Counted from the first letter of the stretch, positions 10,599 to 21,944 are shown. The stretch: DNA of 64,000 bases from Vitellaria paradoxa (GCA_019916065.1 CM034240.1:16787894-16851893), one strand, 5' to 3'. Notes: generated from the sequence alone by a model not told the origin. Made by a program: numbers and translations.

Positions 10599-13500
10599 CT
10601 TTTGTTTATTTGTTTTAATCTCTCTCTTTCTCCTCAAACTCCTCCTCCTCCTTCTTCAAACTATATAAAATAAAACAAAGTGTTATAAACCACAAACTTT
10701 TTCTTCAACCCATCAGACATGTTAATGGATTTCGGGGCTGATAGCATATGCAGATCAAATGGCTAAAAAATGGATTCCGGGGAAAAGGTGTAGAACATTT
10801 ATATGTATATGTATATATATTCACTCCTCATATTAAACTTATACGGATGAAATGGCTAAAAGCAATGCACATGCCATCCTCCTGTGCATCTCACACCGGA
10901 GTTCGAATCCCATAATAACAACTTCGAACTCTTTGTTCCTGACTCGGGTAATGAGAATGCAAGGTGAAGAAGGGAAATCATCTACAGAATTGGGTGAGAT
11001 GGTGGCTTGATCGGAGGGGAGTTGTTAGATTGGAGGATAGCGGTAGCTATGGAGAAGCGACGCGGAATAGAAAGATTGATGTTGCTGGTCGGTTGAGGGG
11101 GTGTTTGGTTGAAAAAAAATTAGTCAAAAAGTATGATAAAAGTATAAAGATTTAATATAGAAGTGATATGTGATAAAATTTAATTGAAAAAAAATATAAA
11201 TTTTTTTATAATTTTTGATAAATTTTGATATTTAATTAGAGATAAAACAACCTTTTTAAAGGAGGAGTACGAGCCATGGTAGCAAAGACAAAACTATCCG
11301 AACCTATTAAGTGCCTGCTCCATCCGTCTTTTTTAGAGAGGGTGTGGGGGTAATAATAACGAGTACAGAGCAAGTATGGAGATTTAACACATTCTGCGAA
11401 TAGGGATGCAAACGGGACGAGTACGACGGTATTCGTGTTATATGATATTTGTTTAAATATTTATTTATAAATATATATTTTTTTAATATTTATTTAATAT
11501 ATATATATATATATGATATATTTTTTATTTAATATTTATAATAATTTTTTATTTTATTATATATTTATAATTTTTTTATGTTTAGCGGATAAACGAGGAC
11601 AGAGACGAGTATGAGAAAAATTTTTATTTTCAAAACGGGAGGACGGGGACAAGGACGGAAATGGCCATACCCATCACATACACGCTTCGTTGGCATCCTT
11701 AAGCCATAAATATAGTAGCGGATACGAGATATAATAATTTTTAAAAAAATTAATATGCGAATATGACGAAAATACAAAAAAAATAAAATAAAAAATATAT
11801 TTTTTTAAAATATTTTTAAAGATAATATCTATATACTACCAAATATTATATAAATAATAATTATATTGTATGAAAAATACCATTCAGCCTAGAAATGTCA
11901 AAATTATTCGTACCCTGTCACACCCCACTTAAGGATGTAACCGGCCGAGCACCTTAAACCTTAACTTAAAGAATACGCAAGCCTAATTCTCATTCAACCA
12001 AAATTTACTAAAGAACTTTCAATCAAAAATAACCTTGCCATTTAAAAAATTTACGAAAATAAATAAAATATTCTACTAACGTTTCAAACTCAAAACAATT
12101 AAATAACAGTAATTAAAAAATAATTCAAATCATCAAACTCTAATTTAGCTACCAAAATAAAATCCATCAGTAAAATGTAAAATTATTTTTAAGATGCCAC
12201 GACTTAAAGGTCCCACTGCCAGAGTCCATGTCTAATCTCTTCCAGACTCACCTAAAAAATGTTAAAAAGAGGGGTGAGCTAAAAGCCCAGTGAATGGATT
12301 GCCAAGCCAAAAATAATAATATCCATTTGAAAATAATAATTTTTCAAATAAACAATTTAATCAAGTAAATTTTCAAGTAACCACGTCCATGCATAATCAT
12401 TAACAATTTCAAAACCTGCACATCAGAGTGCAATAACATCCATAATTCATCCCGTCAATCACAACTTTGATGACAAACATTAATTCATGGATATATGGAA
12501 ATTAAATATAAAATGTGCCAATATACTTTCTCATGGGCAGTGCCCGTTAGATCCAATATCGTACATAGAGTCACCCAGTCTGGCTCCTGGGTTCTTCCCT
12601 AAGCCGATCCGATTGAGGTCACCACGGTTTTCACGGGCCTGTTCCTACAATCGTTGAGAACTAGGGTCACCATGGTTTTCACGGGCCTGTTCCCTAGTTG
12701 CTAGAGTCACACCACTTAAGGAGCCTGTTCCCTGGACTTTAATTTTTATTTTCAATAACCACAAATAATTTTTCCATCACAATCTCATAATTTTCAAGAT
12801 TAAACACAAGTGTCCAAATAATTTTACCTATGCTCAATAGCATAAAACATATAATATTATTATCAAAACAATATAATTTTTCACAAAGAATAACCCAAAA
12901 ATTTTCAACTTTCAAATCTTTATGCATGGAATAATTTATAAAATAATACTAGCAAGGCAAACCACTCACCTGGTGTCCAAAGATATACACGTAAAATAAA
13001 TCAGGATAATTTCTCACGATCCTAAATTCACAAAATTAAATACCTATTATTTAAAATCTATCGAAAAATTTACATAATATAAACCTTTAACTCTTCTAAA
13101 ATAATTTAATTAATATAACTATTTAATATTGTCAAATTGATAATCTGCCAGCAACTTCTTGCCGTTAAACCTTTATTATATTTATCTATATACGTGGAAA
13201 CAATTAATTGCAACCTTCTGTGGAAGCCTTTAATACATATGTATATATTTATAGAGAAATCTGTAAAAATAGTTTTAGAAACCAATTTAAACAATCTGAC
13301 AACAACTAATCAATTATCTTTTATTTTATATATATATATATATATATATAGATACAAAGTCAATTAAAACTCACGGTACAACAACTTTAAAAAATTTTTT
13401 TTTTTACAAACCTGCACATTCTAGGAATTATTAGGTTTTAAAGGAAACTTTAATATATACTCACACATGGGAAACGCCCACTTTCAGAATCAAACCAAAA

Positions 13501-16500
13501 TTTCTCTTTTTTTTTTTTTTTTTTTTCAAAAAATTCCACACAGCAACTCGCTTACATACATCACGTGAAAGGAAAAAAAAAATTTTTTTTTTCTCTTTTG
13601 GAAACCCGCCATTTGCAAACTAGATTTAATGCTTTTGCATATATATATATATATATATGAATTTCATAAAAATATATATACATAAATACGTACAATTCTA
13701 AAAATCAAAATCTTTTTTTTTAAATCAGATTCTAATTTATACACGCACATATATGTATACATACACATTAACCTTTAATCTGATCTATCAATAATCTAAA
13801 GGAAAGAATAAAATTACTAACCTTATTTTCTTCTTCACTCTTCATGCGTAACCTCCTCTTTTCTCTCTTCTCTTCTCTTTCTCTCTCTTAATTAAAATAA
13901 TAAAATCCTAGGAAGATACCTCTTATTTATAACCTTAACTTTTTAATCGTATGTTATTACGTCCATTAAATTACAGTGTGTCTTCAATCCTAATCCAATT
14001 AGGATAACCCTTAAATTTATCCAATGGTCCACAATTACCCCAAACATTAAATAAAATAAAAACAATTAAAATTTAATTATTTCCTAAATAAAGTAAACTA
14101 ATTCTAATAAAACTATAATACTAAATAAAGCTAATCAATTCTAATAAAATTATAACACTAGATAAAGCCAACCAATTCTAATAAAACTATAACACATAAA
14201 AAAAATATACATAATAATAAATATATATATTTGGGTTATAACATACCCAATAGATACCCGCTTCACCGCTAGTAGGGAAGGGTATGAGGATACCAATAAT
14301 GAGGACAAGGACAAATTTAGAGATTTTAAGATTTACCCGAACTAGTACGGGGATGGGGACATGCATGATAGTCTCTACCCTACCCCGTACCCTTTTAAAC
14401 ACTTATTTGTTAATTTATATATATTTTTTAATATTTATTTAATAAATATAATATATTTTTATTTAATATATATAATATTTATAATAATTTTTAATATTTA
14501 TTATATATAATATATAATTTATAGTTGTTATTAATGTTTGGTGGATAAAAAAAGATATACGGAAAATCTGTTATCTAGTGGTGACAGATATGAAAAAAAA
14601 TTTTATACCAGTAATGGGGATGGAGATGGAACGGGGAAGGGTATTATTAAATAGGGACGGAAAGAGACATACTCGTCCAATACCTACCCTATTGACATCT
14701 TTAATTCAGTCCATAAATTAACATTGCTGGAGATTGCCAGGGTTGTTGGAGTGGTAAGCTTTCTGGGATTTGTATTAAATTATATTTTAATTATTTATAG
14801 TTTGACCCCTAATTAAATTTTATTGTATCAATTTTACTCCCAAATAAAGTTTAAAATATTGCATTTGGATCTCCATCGTATCTCAAAAGTATCATTTCTG
14901 TATTCTAACCGTATCCTATGAAAAAATAAAAAATAAAAAATTAAGACACGTCACGTAACATGTTCAATGCATATCTTAGCGTATCCGAACCACATCTGTG
15001 TCCCCGATTATTTGATTCGAGTGTGACACCTAATTTGAAATATTTGTGTTTCATAGGTGAAGGACCTAAGCAAAGTTGGTTGAGAAGTTGATGTAGGGTG
15101 TTTGATTTGCCAAAATTTATCAAAATTTATTAATTTTTTTATTTTTTTAATCAAATTCTGTTATATATCACTATTACATTAATTTTTTTATACTGTTATT
15201 GTATTATTTTTTTTTCCCATTCAAACACCGCCAGTGAAGAGGGAGATGAGGTCGTCGTAACTGCCTAAGACGTTATATCACAGCGAAGAAGTCGAGTCCT
15301 AGCAAACGAACTAAAGAAAGACAGATTGTATCTTCGTTTTCAAAATTGAAAAATCGAGCCGTGATAAAAAGGGATCCGCTAGCGTACAGATATGATTTTA
15401 AAAATTCTCTTCCAAAATTTTTAGTAGTGGGATAATATCTTAGAGAATGTTTGGTTTGTCAAAATCAATCAAAATTCATTAACGTTTTGTAATTTCTTTC
15501 AATTAAATTTTAACATATATCACTTTTATATCAAATTTTTATACTTTTATTATATTTTTGGCCAAATTTTGTCAGCCAAAACTCCCTTAATTTGTAGTCC
15601 AGTGTAATATTTGCTTCATAGTCCAATATATTTTAAAAATTAAAAATATATTAGTAGTCCTTAAAAAAAATATAGCAAAACTTTAGATGATAAGTTTACG
15701 TATTTAGATTAATGATTAATAATAATGAAAAAAAAAATCAATCTCTATTTAGTAGTCTACCGTGTAAAAAAATTATAATTACACCCTTGTGCATATATGA
15801 CTTTAAGAAGAAGAATGGAGTGTGGTAGTGGTAATGGAGGTTTGAGAGGGGGAGAAACTTATGTGTATAATTTTATTGAAAAAAAAAAAGTCAATTTTAA
15901 GTTTTAACTTGTACCGTATTAAAAGAATAGCAACTCTTGAACTAAAAAGTAATAGCTAGTTAGGACTTGATATAGGGATCCGAACTGCGAATTCGGAGCC
16001 GTTAAATTAAAATTTAATGATTCAATCCATCATAAAAAGAACTCGCGAGCGGACAGATATGACTTTAAAAAACCTCTCTGCAGATGTGATTTTAAGAAGA
16101 GGAGTAGAGTGCGTGATAATGGTAATGGAGTTTTTCGAGAGGGAGAAACTTGTGTGTATAATTTTATTGGAAAAAAAAAAAGTTACCATCAAATTTGTAT
16201 TAACACGTGGGCGGTGGGATTATGTGGACTTATGCTGTTGTTGTTATGCCAAAGAACAGCAGCCCCTGAACTGGAGGAGTGACGTCCATAAAAAGTGTAA
16301 ATGTATTTGTGCCTTCAGATTTTAATACGCTTTTTTCTTATATTAATACGCTTTTAGTCTTTTTGAAATGGAGGACTTTAATCGGTGTTAAAAAAAAAGA
16401 AAATGCAGACTTTGAGAGTACTACTTAGCAGCAAATCGGTGGATGTTAATGCCTTGAACTCTAGTGGATGCACTGCCCTGGACATCCTCTATGTTCTGCC

Positions 16501-17077
16501 GTATTCAGGGAAAATCGACAAAAAAATTGACTGCATGCTTCGACAAGCTGGAGCTATGCGAGCCCGTGATTTTATCAAGAAGCAACGAAGTGGTTGTCAA
16601 CACTGCCATAGAAGCACAAGAGCCTCCAATTTAATCGTCGGTTCTAAAAGTGCGTTGCTTCTAATAGCTACTCTGCTCGCAGCAATAACCTACCAAGCAA
16701 CACTTAACCACCGTGGTGGCGGTGGTAGCAATTTCAGAAAGGGCTACGTTTATAACTACATAACCGGCGCTGTTCAGATGAACAAACAAGTTTCGGCCAT
16801 CTCCGGCTCCATCCTGTTGTTCAATTCCATTGCGTTTGTCACATCGTTGAGCATGATTGTGTACCTCCTTCGTGAGTTCCCGTTGAAGCCATGGCCTCAA
16901 ATCTCGGTTTCTTCTCTGTTTGGTTCTTACATGTGTTCGGTAATTTCAGTATCGCCCGGTGAAGCGCTGGCTCTTCTCTTCTTGTCGGTTCCATTTCTGG
17001 TGTTGGCAGCTACTGGAAAATTTATACGTTTGCAAGATTACCGTTTATGTAGAGCCTTCGCTTGGGCGCAAAAATGA
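9997..17077 (+). CDS. Ankyrin-repeat transmembrane protein (BDA1-like), two exons
   Basis: Predicted 410-aa protein. Exon 1 is 9997-10560 and exon 2 is 16409-17077, with a 5848-bp intron. The junction SRKQLQ-TLRVLL is in phase 0 with acceptor aaaatgcag, the same place in the ankyrin fold as in the divergent neighbour. I chose MEGERSEM at 9997; an in-frame ATG at 9904 would add 31 residues of doubtful value. Ankyrin repeats span about residues 69-215 (GNELHRAVENGD, GRTPLHVAVQKG, GETCLHTAVIHN, GNTALHLSASRK, GCTALDILY). A PGG-type domain follows: a membrane segment at about 268-286 (SALLLIATLLAAITYQATL), then HRGGGGSN replacing the usual PPGG, then further membrane helices to the C-terminus. Likely role is membrane-associated signalling, inferred from family. 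The intron is swollen by nested transposons, which may affect splicing. Confidence 0.9.
10565..10593. repeat. CT microsatellite just after the splice donor
   Basis: About 14 TC units begin five bases after the exon 1 end. This pyrimidine tract at the 5' edge of the intron is of low complexity and probably variable in length. Confidence 0.85.
10850..10965 (+). mobile_element. SINE-like tRNA-derived fragment in the intron
   Basis: It contains ATGGCTAAAAGCAATGCACA followed at tRNA-like spacing by GGAGTTCGAATCCC, which resembles a Pol III B box (GGTTCGANNCC). No intact cloverleaf can be drawn, so this is treated as a SINE or tRNA-derived relic and not a tRNA gene. Confidence 0.4.
11095..11250. 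mobile_element. Degenerate MITE of the GTGTTTGG type
   Basis: It begins GGGGGTGTTTGGTTGAAA with AAAAAGTATGATAAAAGTA, words also found near 15442 and 59575. The right end is eroded. Confidence 0.45.
11305..11701 (+). mobile_element. Damaged hAT-like MITE copy in the intron
   Basis: The internal part (GGGGGTAATAATAACGAGTA then CAAGTATGGAGATTTAACA) aligns with the left half of the 3065-3690 element. It ends CGTTGGCATCCTTA, like the family terminus. The left terminal repeat is not intact and no TSD is found. Confidence 0.65.
11890..14703 (+). mobile_element. hAT-like MITE split by a solo LTR
   Basis: The left piece, 11890-11915, starts TAGAAATGTCAAAATTATTC. The right piece, 14249-14703, continues with AATAGATACCCGCTTCACC and ends TTGACATCTTTA. 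Joined, they follow the left end and body of the 3065-3690 element. The flanks attcagcc (11882-11889) and attcagtc (14704-14711) are a 7/8 matching 8-bp TSD. The interruption is the LTR at 11916-14243, so the MITE inserted first. Confidence 0.88.
11916..14243. mobile_element. Solo LTR (2328 bp), TSD TACCC
   Basis: It starts TGTCACACCCCACTTAAGG and ends GGGTTATAACA. It is flanked on both sides by TACCC (11911-11915 and 14244-14248). There is no coding sequence or internal domain, as expected after LTR-LTR recombination. It contains a repeated TTTTCACGGGCCTGTTCC block (about 12615-12690) and several T- and TA-rich tracts. The TGTCA...CCCC start resembles the second solo LTR at 35793, so the two may be related families. 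Confidence 0.88.
15095..15235. mobile_element. MITE with GTGTTTGATTTGCC and mirrored end
   Basis: From GGGTGTTTGATTTGCCAAAA to CCCATTCAAACACCGCC; the outer ends are roughly complementary. It is related to the 15442-15590 repeat in the same intron. Confidence 0.55.
15442..15590. mobile_element. MITE related to the 15095 copy
   Basis: From GAATGTTTGGTTTGTCAAAA to GTCAGCCAAAACTCCCTT. It shares ATATATCACTTTTATAT and ATTATATTTTTGGCC-like words with sister copies. Short, non-coding and intronic. Confidence 0.55.
15790..16280 (+). repeat. Diverged tandem duplication just before exon 2
   Basis: Two related stretches begin near 15800 and 16080 and share TTTAAGAAGA-GAGT, GGTAATGGAG and TGTGTATAATTTTATTG followed by an A-run and an AACAGCA/AATAGCA block. 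The spacing is about 275-280 bp. The duplication ends about 130 bp before the exon 2 acceptor and contains no recognised coding sequence. Confidence 0.6.
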
Positions 17078-17185
17078 GCACCCCTTCAATATTGGCGATA
17101 TGGCTAACAAAGCAGATCCCTCGACCCGTAAGTTGTGTAATTTTTTTTTTTTTTTTTTTTGGGTCATGTTGCTAGTATTATATAA

Positions 17186-17320
17186 ATATATATGTACGAC
17201 AAAAGTTACTAATCGATTGAAGAACGCATATTTATGTATGACAAAAGTTACTTGTCAATCCAAGAACGTTATATTTATGTGTGACAAAAGTTACTTATCA
17301 ATCCAAGAACGTTGCTTTCA
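17186..17320 (+). repeat. Three ~43-bp tandem repeats after the ankyrin gene stop
   Basis: The word GACAAAAGTTACT occurs at about 17197, 17239 and 17283, each followed by a CAATCCAAGAACG-like block. It lies about 110 bp after the stop codon and is probably in the 3' UTR or just beyond it. Confidence 0.7.
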
Positions 17321-17839
17321 GTGTTTCTTTTTTTTTTTTTAATTAATAATTATTATTTTGGCAAAACACTTCATTGATTGAAAAATACAGAGAGATACAA
17401 ATTTTGGAAGATGTCATGAAGATGTCATACAGCCCTTACCAAATCCCCATGAAGCTTAAACAGCAATGTAGAAACAATCTCATGGGCTTGTTTAACTATA
17501 CTTCTCCATCAAAAGTTCTATCATTTATTTCAAGCTATAAAGTTCTCTCAACCATGCCCATAATACAATTGGATCAGAGTGTCAGCGTATATAGGAGTTT
17601 ATTTTTTAATAAGCAAGCTGTGAATTTAGATTAATGGGAGAAAAAATACATAGCTGAAGGAGGTCAACTCATATAAAGGAAGGCCACCCTTGATACAAAG
17701 GAGCTGTACAAGAAACAAAACTATACATCACAATGTATGCCCCCGATTTACAAATGCTGAGGTATATATGCTGATGATGCTGAACACAAATGCTATCCTT
17801 TCCATCAAACTTCCTCCATTATGATCCTCGAAATGGTGG

Positions 17840-18200
17840 GCGGTTCTGATGACAGGCCCTTGTAGATTCTACAATTTCTTTCAAGCCACGTATGATATAC
17901 TGTTACAGCCCATGCAAGCTTTCACAAACGTCTTCTTACTGAATTTACTGATGACCCAATTAATCTCATCAGTCCAACTCTGTCTATGTTTATTTACAAG
18001 GCAAATGTTGCAGATGTTGTTCCAAACCCCTGTGGAATAATGAGAGCTAAACAAGATGTTATCCAAGTCCCCCTGTTGAGATTGATCGATTACTCCCCAT
18101 GTGCAAGTTTGACAAGGCAGGTTTAGGAGTTGGCGCAGATTATATGGCTTGGGCCAAGGTTCAAGGTTGGCCCACTGGCCCCGGGTCATTCTGACCATCC
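17840..18200 (-). mobile_element. LINE fragment, end of reverse transcriptase (zf-RVT region)
   Basis: The minus-strand frame reads CQTCTWGVIDQSQ, then NILFSSHYSTGVWNNICNIC, then WTDEINWVISKFSKKTF and ACMGCNSISYVA. This follows the plant LINE zf-RVT pattern in which a Cys-rich patch precedes HLFFxCPYSxxVW and a final YxxWxERN motif. The usual Trp of that final motif is a stop and the following frame is shifted, so the piece is dead. A T-run at about 17327-17341 on the plus strand could be the element's poly(A), but the span between is unassigned. Confidence 0.6.
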
Positions 18201-18479
18201 TTGCAGGTTAACTTAGTGGCTGTAGAGCACATTAAGAGGACTTTGAATGTGCTATCTCTAGAAATTGTGTGCACTTCAGCACTAACAGTATGATCATGAA
18301 TGCTAATGTACTATGAAATATGTGCCCATGCCAGAATAATGATTGACTATTTAGAATTTTTCACCATTTTGGTGTAGAATTTGTTATATTTTCACCCAAA
18401 AATGTTTATCAAGAACCATCTCATGCCAAATAAATAGTTGAAAGAAAATGATTAGTAGTTGAGAAAATTGAATTAGTAT

Positions 18480-20090
18480 ACCTTATCACCGGGCACTTTA
18501 CATTGATAAAAAAAATTCTGTACGAAGCACTCCCATTGGTGACCTCTCTTCCTTTGGTTGACGTAATAATATCACCCAAAATAAGTCTTCCACAGGCATC
18601 CTGTTTGGTAGGTTGCAAACCTACAGAACAGAATAAGGCTCACTTTATGAACATGCAAAAATATCTTAGCTCCAAAAAAAAAAAAAAAAAAAGGTCGTAA
18701 GTAGCAAAATGTACTGGTCTCTCAGCTGGACCATTTGCGGAAGCATCTAAGACTGCACCCTACCAACGCCTGATTGCTCCACAGACCGTGCAAATTGATT
18801 CCTAAAATTGGTCTTGTGACTTCCCCAAACTTCACCAACTGATCCACAATGCAACACCCAGATATTTATGAATGTAGGAGAATGAGAAACTCAACAATTC
18901 CATAGGACACATTAATTGAAGATCTAATCCAATAGTAATTAGCAGTGCGGGAAAAGAGGATCCAAGGAATAACCTGCCGTGCTAACTGGAATCAAAATTC
19001 CAACGCCAGAGGATGCAACAGATAGGGAATATATGGCTATATTTACCCCAATAAGGTTTTCTGAACTATCAAAAAGTGGCCCTCCATAATTGGACTGATT
19101 GCAGCATCAGTCTGGAATCCGGATAACATCCTAGATTGAACCCAGTAGCAGAACTGATTTAAGTTCCAAGCCCACTGCAGAAAACATAATGACTGCCGAA
19201 CATTGATCATGAGCCAAAATGTATCCACATATCAATAGGCATAGAAATAGATTGAATGATATGCATGGTAAACAGTTCAGCTTTAGATTTTTTTTTTTAA
19301 TTATCATGACTATAGAGTTTGCATTTCTTCGCCATAGTTGACCACATCATCAACTTCCCTACTTGTCATAATAACTGCAAATCATTTACATCTGTTTCTA
19401 CTCTAGGAAAGCTCCATGAAGCACAGAATTTCAAAACAAAGATCAGCCGTCAAAAACTTTAACAATTTCAAAAGAATGGAAACATAGAACAGGCATTAAA
19501 AACTATACCAATTTCAAAAGGATGGAAAACTTTGCTTCCTAGAACAGCCTTATAGTATGATTTTATTTTGTTATACTGCAAAGGTTTATACTTCCAGGTA
19601 TCTAGCCATGTTTGAAATCTTTGGCACTTACACCTGATAAGATATGTCTAGTGCAGATTACCAAGGAGCTAGTTATTTTCCTAAACTTGCTTTCACCCAA
19701 ACTTTGTTATTTCTTTTTTTGAAATTAACTAATCTTCTACCAGCATTCTGACTGAGGAGTGCAATAGCTCAAAAAGCCAAATTTTGGAACTGTTTTACTG
19801 AAATCAGACATCAATTAAAGTATGCATGCATTTAACGTACTGCATGAACATTTAGGCTCCGTTTGGAGTGACAAAAAACTCTAAAGATGGTAAAAAACAC
19901 TGAAAACTTTAAAGGTTATTCATTTTTTATCTCACTACATGAATTACAAATCCACAAATTATCTCACTTTATATCATTTTATCTCACTTTTGTCACTCCA
20001 AACGCACCCTTAGTTACCAAAAAAAAAATGTACTGCATGAACATACCTGATCACACCAATTGTAGGTGTATGGTCAAGTCCAATTGCAGA
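18480..20090 (-). pseudogene. DEG1: DEG1-like chloroplast Deg/HtrA serine protease pseudogene
   Basis: Four decayed exons in order on the minus strand match thylakoid-lumen DEG1. (a) About 20085-20047: GCAATTGGACTTGACCATAC, the FAIG..LDHTLT-GVIS region ending at a good donor; the stretch encoding NPFG is deleted. (b) 19174 to about 18985: GLxxxISSATG, TDAAIS, then VNIAIYSLSVASSGVGI. The segment that should encode PGNSGGP, with the catalytic Ser, has lost about 8 bases and is shifted. (c) About 18850-18725: IVDQLVKFGKVTRPILGI, then a frameshift. (d) 18620 to about 18480: GLQPTKQDACGRLILGDIIT and KGREVTNGS-SYRI, a PDZ-domain part, frameshifted in a T-run before CKV-GDK. The first exons (with the His and Asp of the triad) and the last exon were not found. 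Introns are retained, so this is a decayed gene copy and not a processed one. Confidence 0.85.
19855..20009. mobile_element. Tourist/PIF-Harbinger-like MITE, TSD TTA
   Basis: 155 bp from GGCTCCGTTTGGAGTGACAA to TTTGTCACTCCAAACGCACC with clear terminal inverted repeats, flanked by TTA at 19852-19854 and 20010-20012. The 3-bp TSD and GTTTGG ends fit PIF/Harbinger MITEs. It lies in a former intron of the DEG1 pseudogene. A second copy is at 21196-21349. Confidence 0.8.
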
Positions 20091-21195
20091 TGCATTGAAT
20101 TAAAAGAGTAAGAAAAAAGAAACATGGTTGTTAATTAAATTCATGCACACTTTGATGCACATTTCTGAACTAAAGTTCTCCATTTTTCATTGACCGAAAC
20201 AGCAGATAGTTGCAGCATGGGCTATGAATTATAATGGTGAAACAGTAGTTTGATTTCAAATAAAAAATTTTGTTGACAATGCTCATTGACTGGAAATGGA
20301 GACAGATTATCAAGGAGCACCAATGGAGTTGAAAATGACAATCAGATGTGACTGGCAGGTGGTGCAGGATTGGAAGAGAAATACATAGAGCTGACATGTC
20401 GGATGGCATAATACCATCAAGTCATTTAGGATAAGGCGATTTACCATTTATGTAATAAAAAAAAAAATGCTTATTTAGGAGACAGGGATCAACCACTTGT
20501 GCAATCAAAAAATGTAATTTTCTTCCTAGGTCTATTTCTGAATTCAATCTTGAGAATTATTGAGAAAATTAGCACCTCCAACTTCAACTCAAAATCTTCT
20601 ATGTTCCTATATTTGAGCATGTTCCCATCCACAGATTACATAACACATCATGGGTCAACTAAATAACTGAAGAACAATAAGCACTAATCAACAGTTTTCC
20701 AGAGAAGAAAATAGAATTTTAAAACAAAACATAAAGCCAAGTTTTGAGAATTTTTTTTTTTTCCTGAACCAACAAAATGGTATTTCAGTATTTCTATACT
20801 CACAGGGTTTCATATGGCATCTACTTTTCGGTCAACAAACAAGCTGATAGACACACCAAATAGGTGGTACAGCTCTCGGTTTGTTTTTTAGGGCATCAAC
20901 ATGCAATACAACTAGTAAGTTAGCTTTATATACATCACACAACCCATTTCTTAACAATTTCAGCTTTTGGGACAATTAGTAACTTAAAATAGTGTTAGTG
21001 CTTTGATTCCCGAATGTCCTAGGTTCAAATCTTGTTATCTTGTTTGCTCTCCCATTTATTCTTATGTAATATATTCTGTTTCAGTTACTTCATCTTGAGT
21101 AAGGACTCCTAAAGCTCTCATGCATCTCCTTTGGATTTTCTCCCAAAACTTTAATGTGAGCTTGCAATCAATAAATAGAAGCACCATCTAGACTC

Positions 21196-21349
21196 TGTTT
21201 GGAATTACAAAAAACTCTGAAAAACGGTGAAAAATACTAAAAAACTCTAGAAGTTATTCACTTTTTATCTCACTACACGAATTACGAACCCACAACTTAT
21301 CTCACTTTATCTCATTTTATCTCACTTTTTGTCACTCCAAACGCACCCA
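21196..21349. mobile_element. Second Tourist-like MITE copy
   Basis: From CTCTGTTTGGAATTACAAAA to TTTTTGTCACTCCAAACGCACCC, closely similar to the 19855-20009 element through its ATCTCACTACACGAATTACGA middle. The left terminus has drifted and no clean TSD is seen. Confidence 0.75.
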
Positions 21350-21737
21350 TAACTACAATGATTTTTTAATTTTTTTGGAAAGTTGAAAAATGGAGGTCAT
21401 GCGTAACATTGTTATCAAAACCTGATGATGTTAAACCATTTTTAACCAAAACAAGGTCTCCGGATCTGTTCACGTGTGGTTCGTTTAGTCAATAATTTTG
21501 AATTTAAAATTAAGAAATGCTTCTGCAATGAAGTGAAATGAATGCCAAAAAATCTCATAATCAGGACTACACAACCACACCATGCTCTGATGATGAGAAT
21601 AGACGATTGAAAAGGTTGCGCCTTTAAAAAAACTGTAGGGATACTTACCAAAAAAAAAAAAAAAACTGTGGGGACAACAAACACAAAAAACCTGTAAATT
21701 CCCCATATAATCCTTAATTGTGACAATGAAAACTTGA

Positions 21738-21944
21738 TTAGTCATAATAGTAAGAGAAGTTGAAGCCAGTGATTGAAATACCAGTTGACATCATCCATTC
21801 CCCCTCAATGAAATGAGGGGTGAAATGAATGGGCAGCTGCTGCTGTAACTTAAAAGAATCTCTACAATCTGGTCTCTGAAATTCTACATTATCTCCAGGC
21901 CTTATGCCAACTCCAAACCTGCAAATTGTGGTACAAACATTCAA
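21738..21944 (-). other. Unidentified exon-like frame
   Basis: The minus strand has an acceptor-like TTTGCAG (about 21916-21922) followed by an open frame beginning FGVGIRPGDNVEFQRPDC and containing PIHFTPHFIEGEW. Codon texture looks coding, but I do not recognise the family. It could be an exon relic, part of a long 3' UTR, or chance. Confidence 0.25.

Noticed and set aside
10561..10668. Continuation of ankyrin exon 1 through the CT repeat
   Set aside because: It reads a low-complexity Leu/Ser string; splicing at 10560 to 16409 restores the ankyrin-PGG protein.
10898..10912. GAGTTCGAATCCC as a tRNA T-arm
   Set aside because: No acceptor stem or anticodon arm can be formed around it; better explained as a SINE-like relic.
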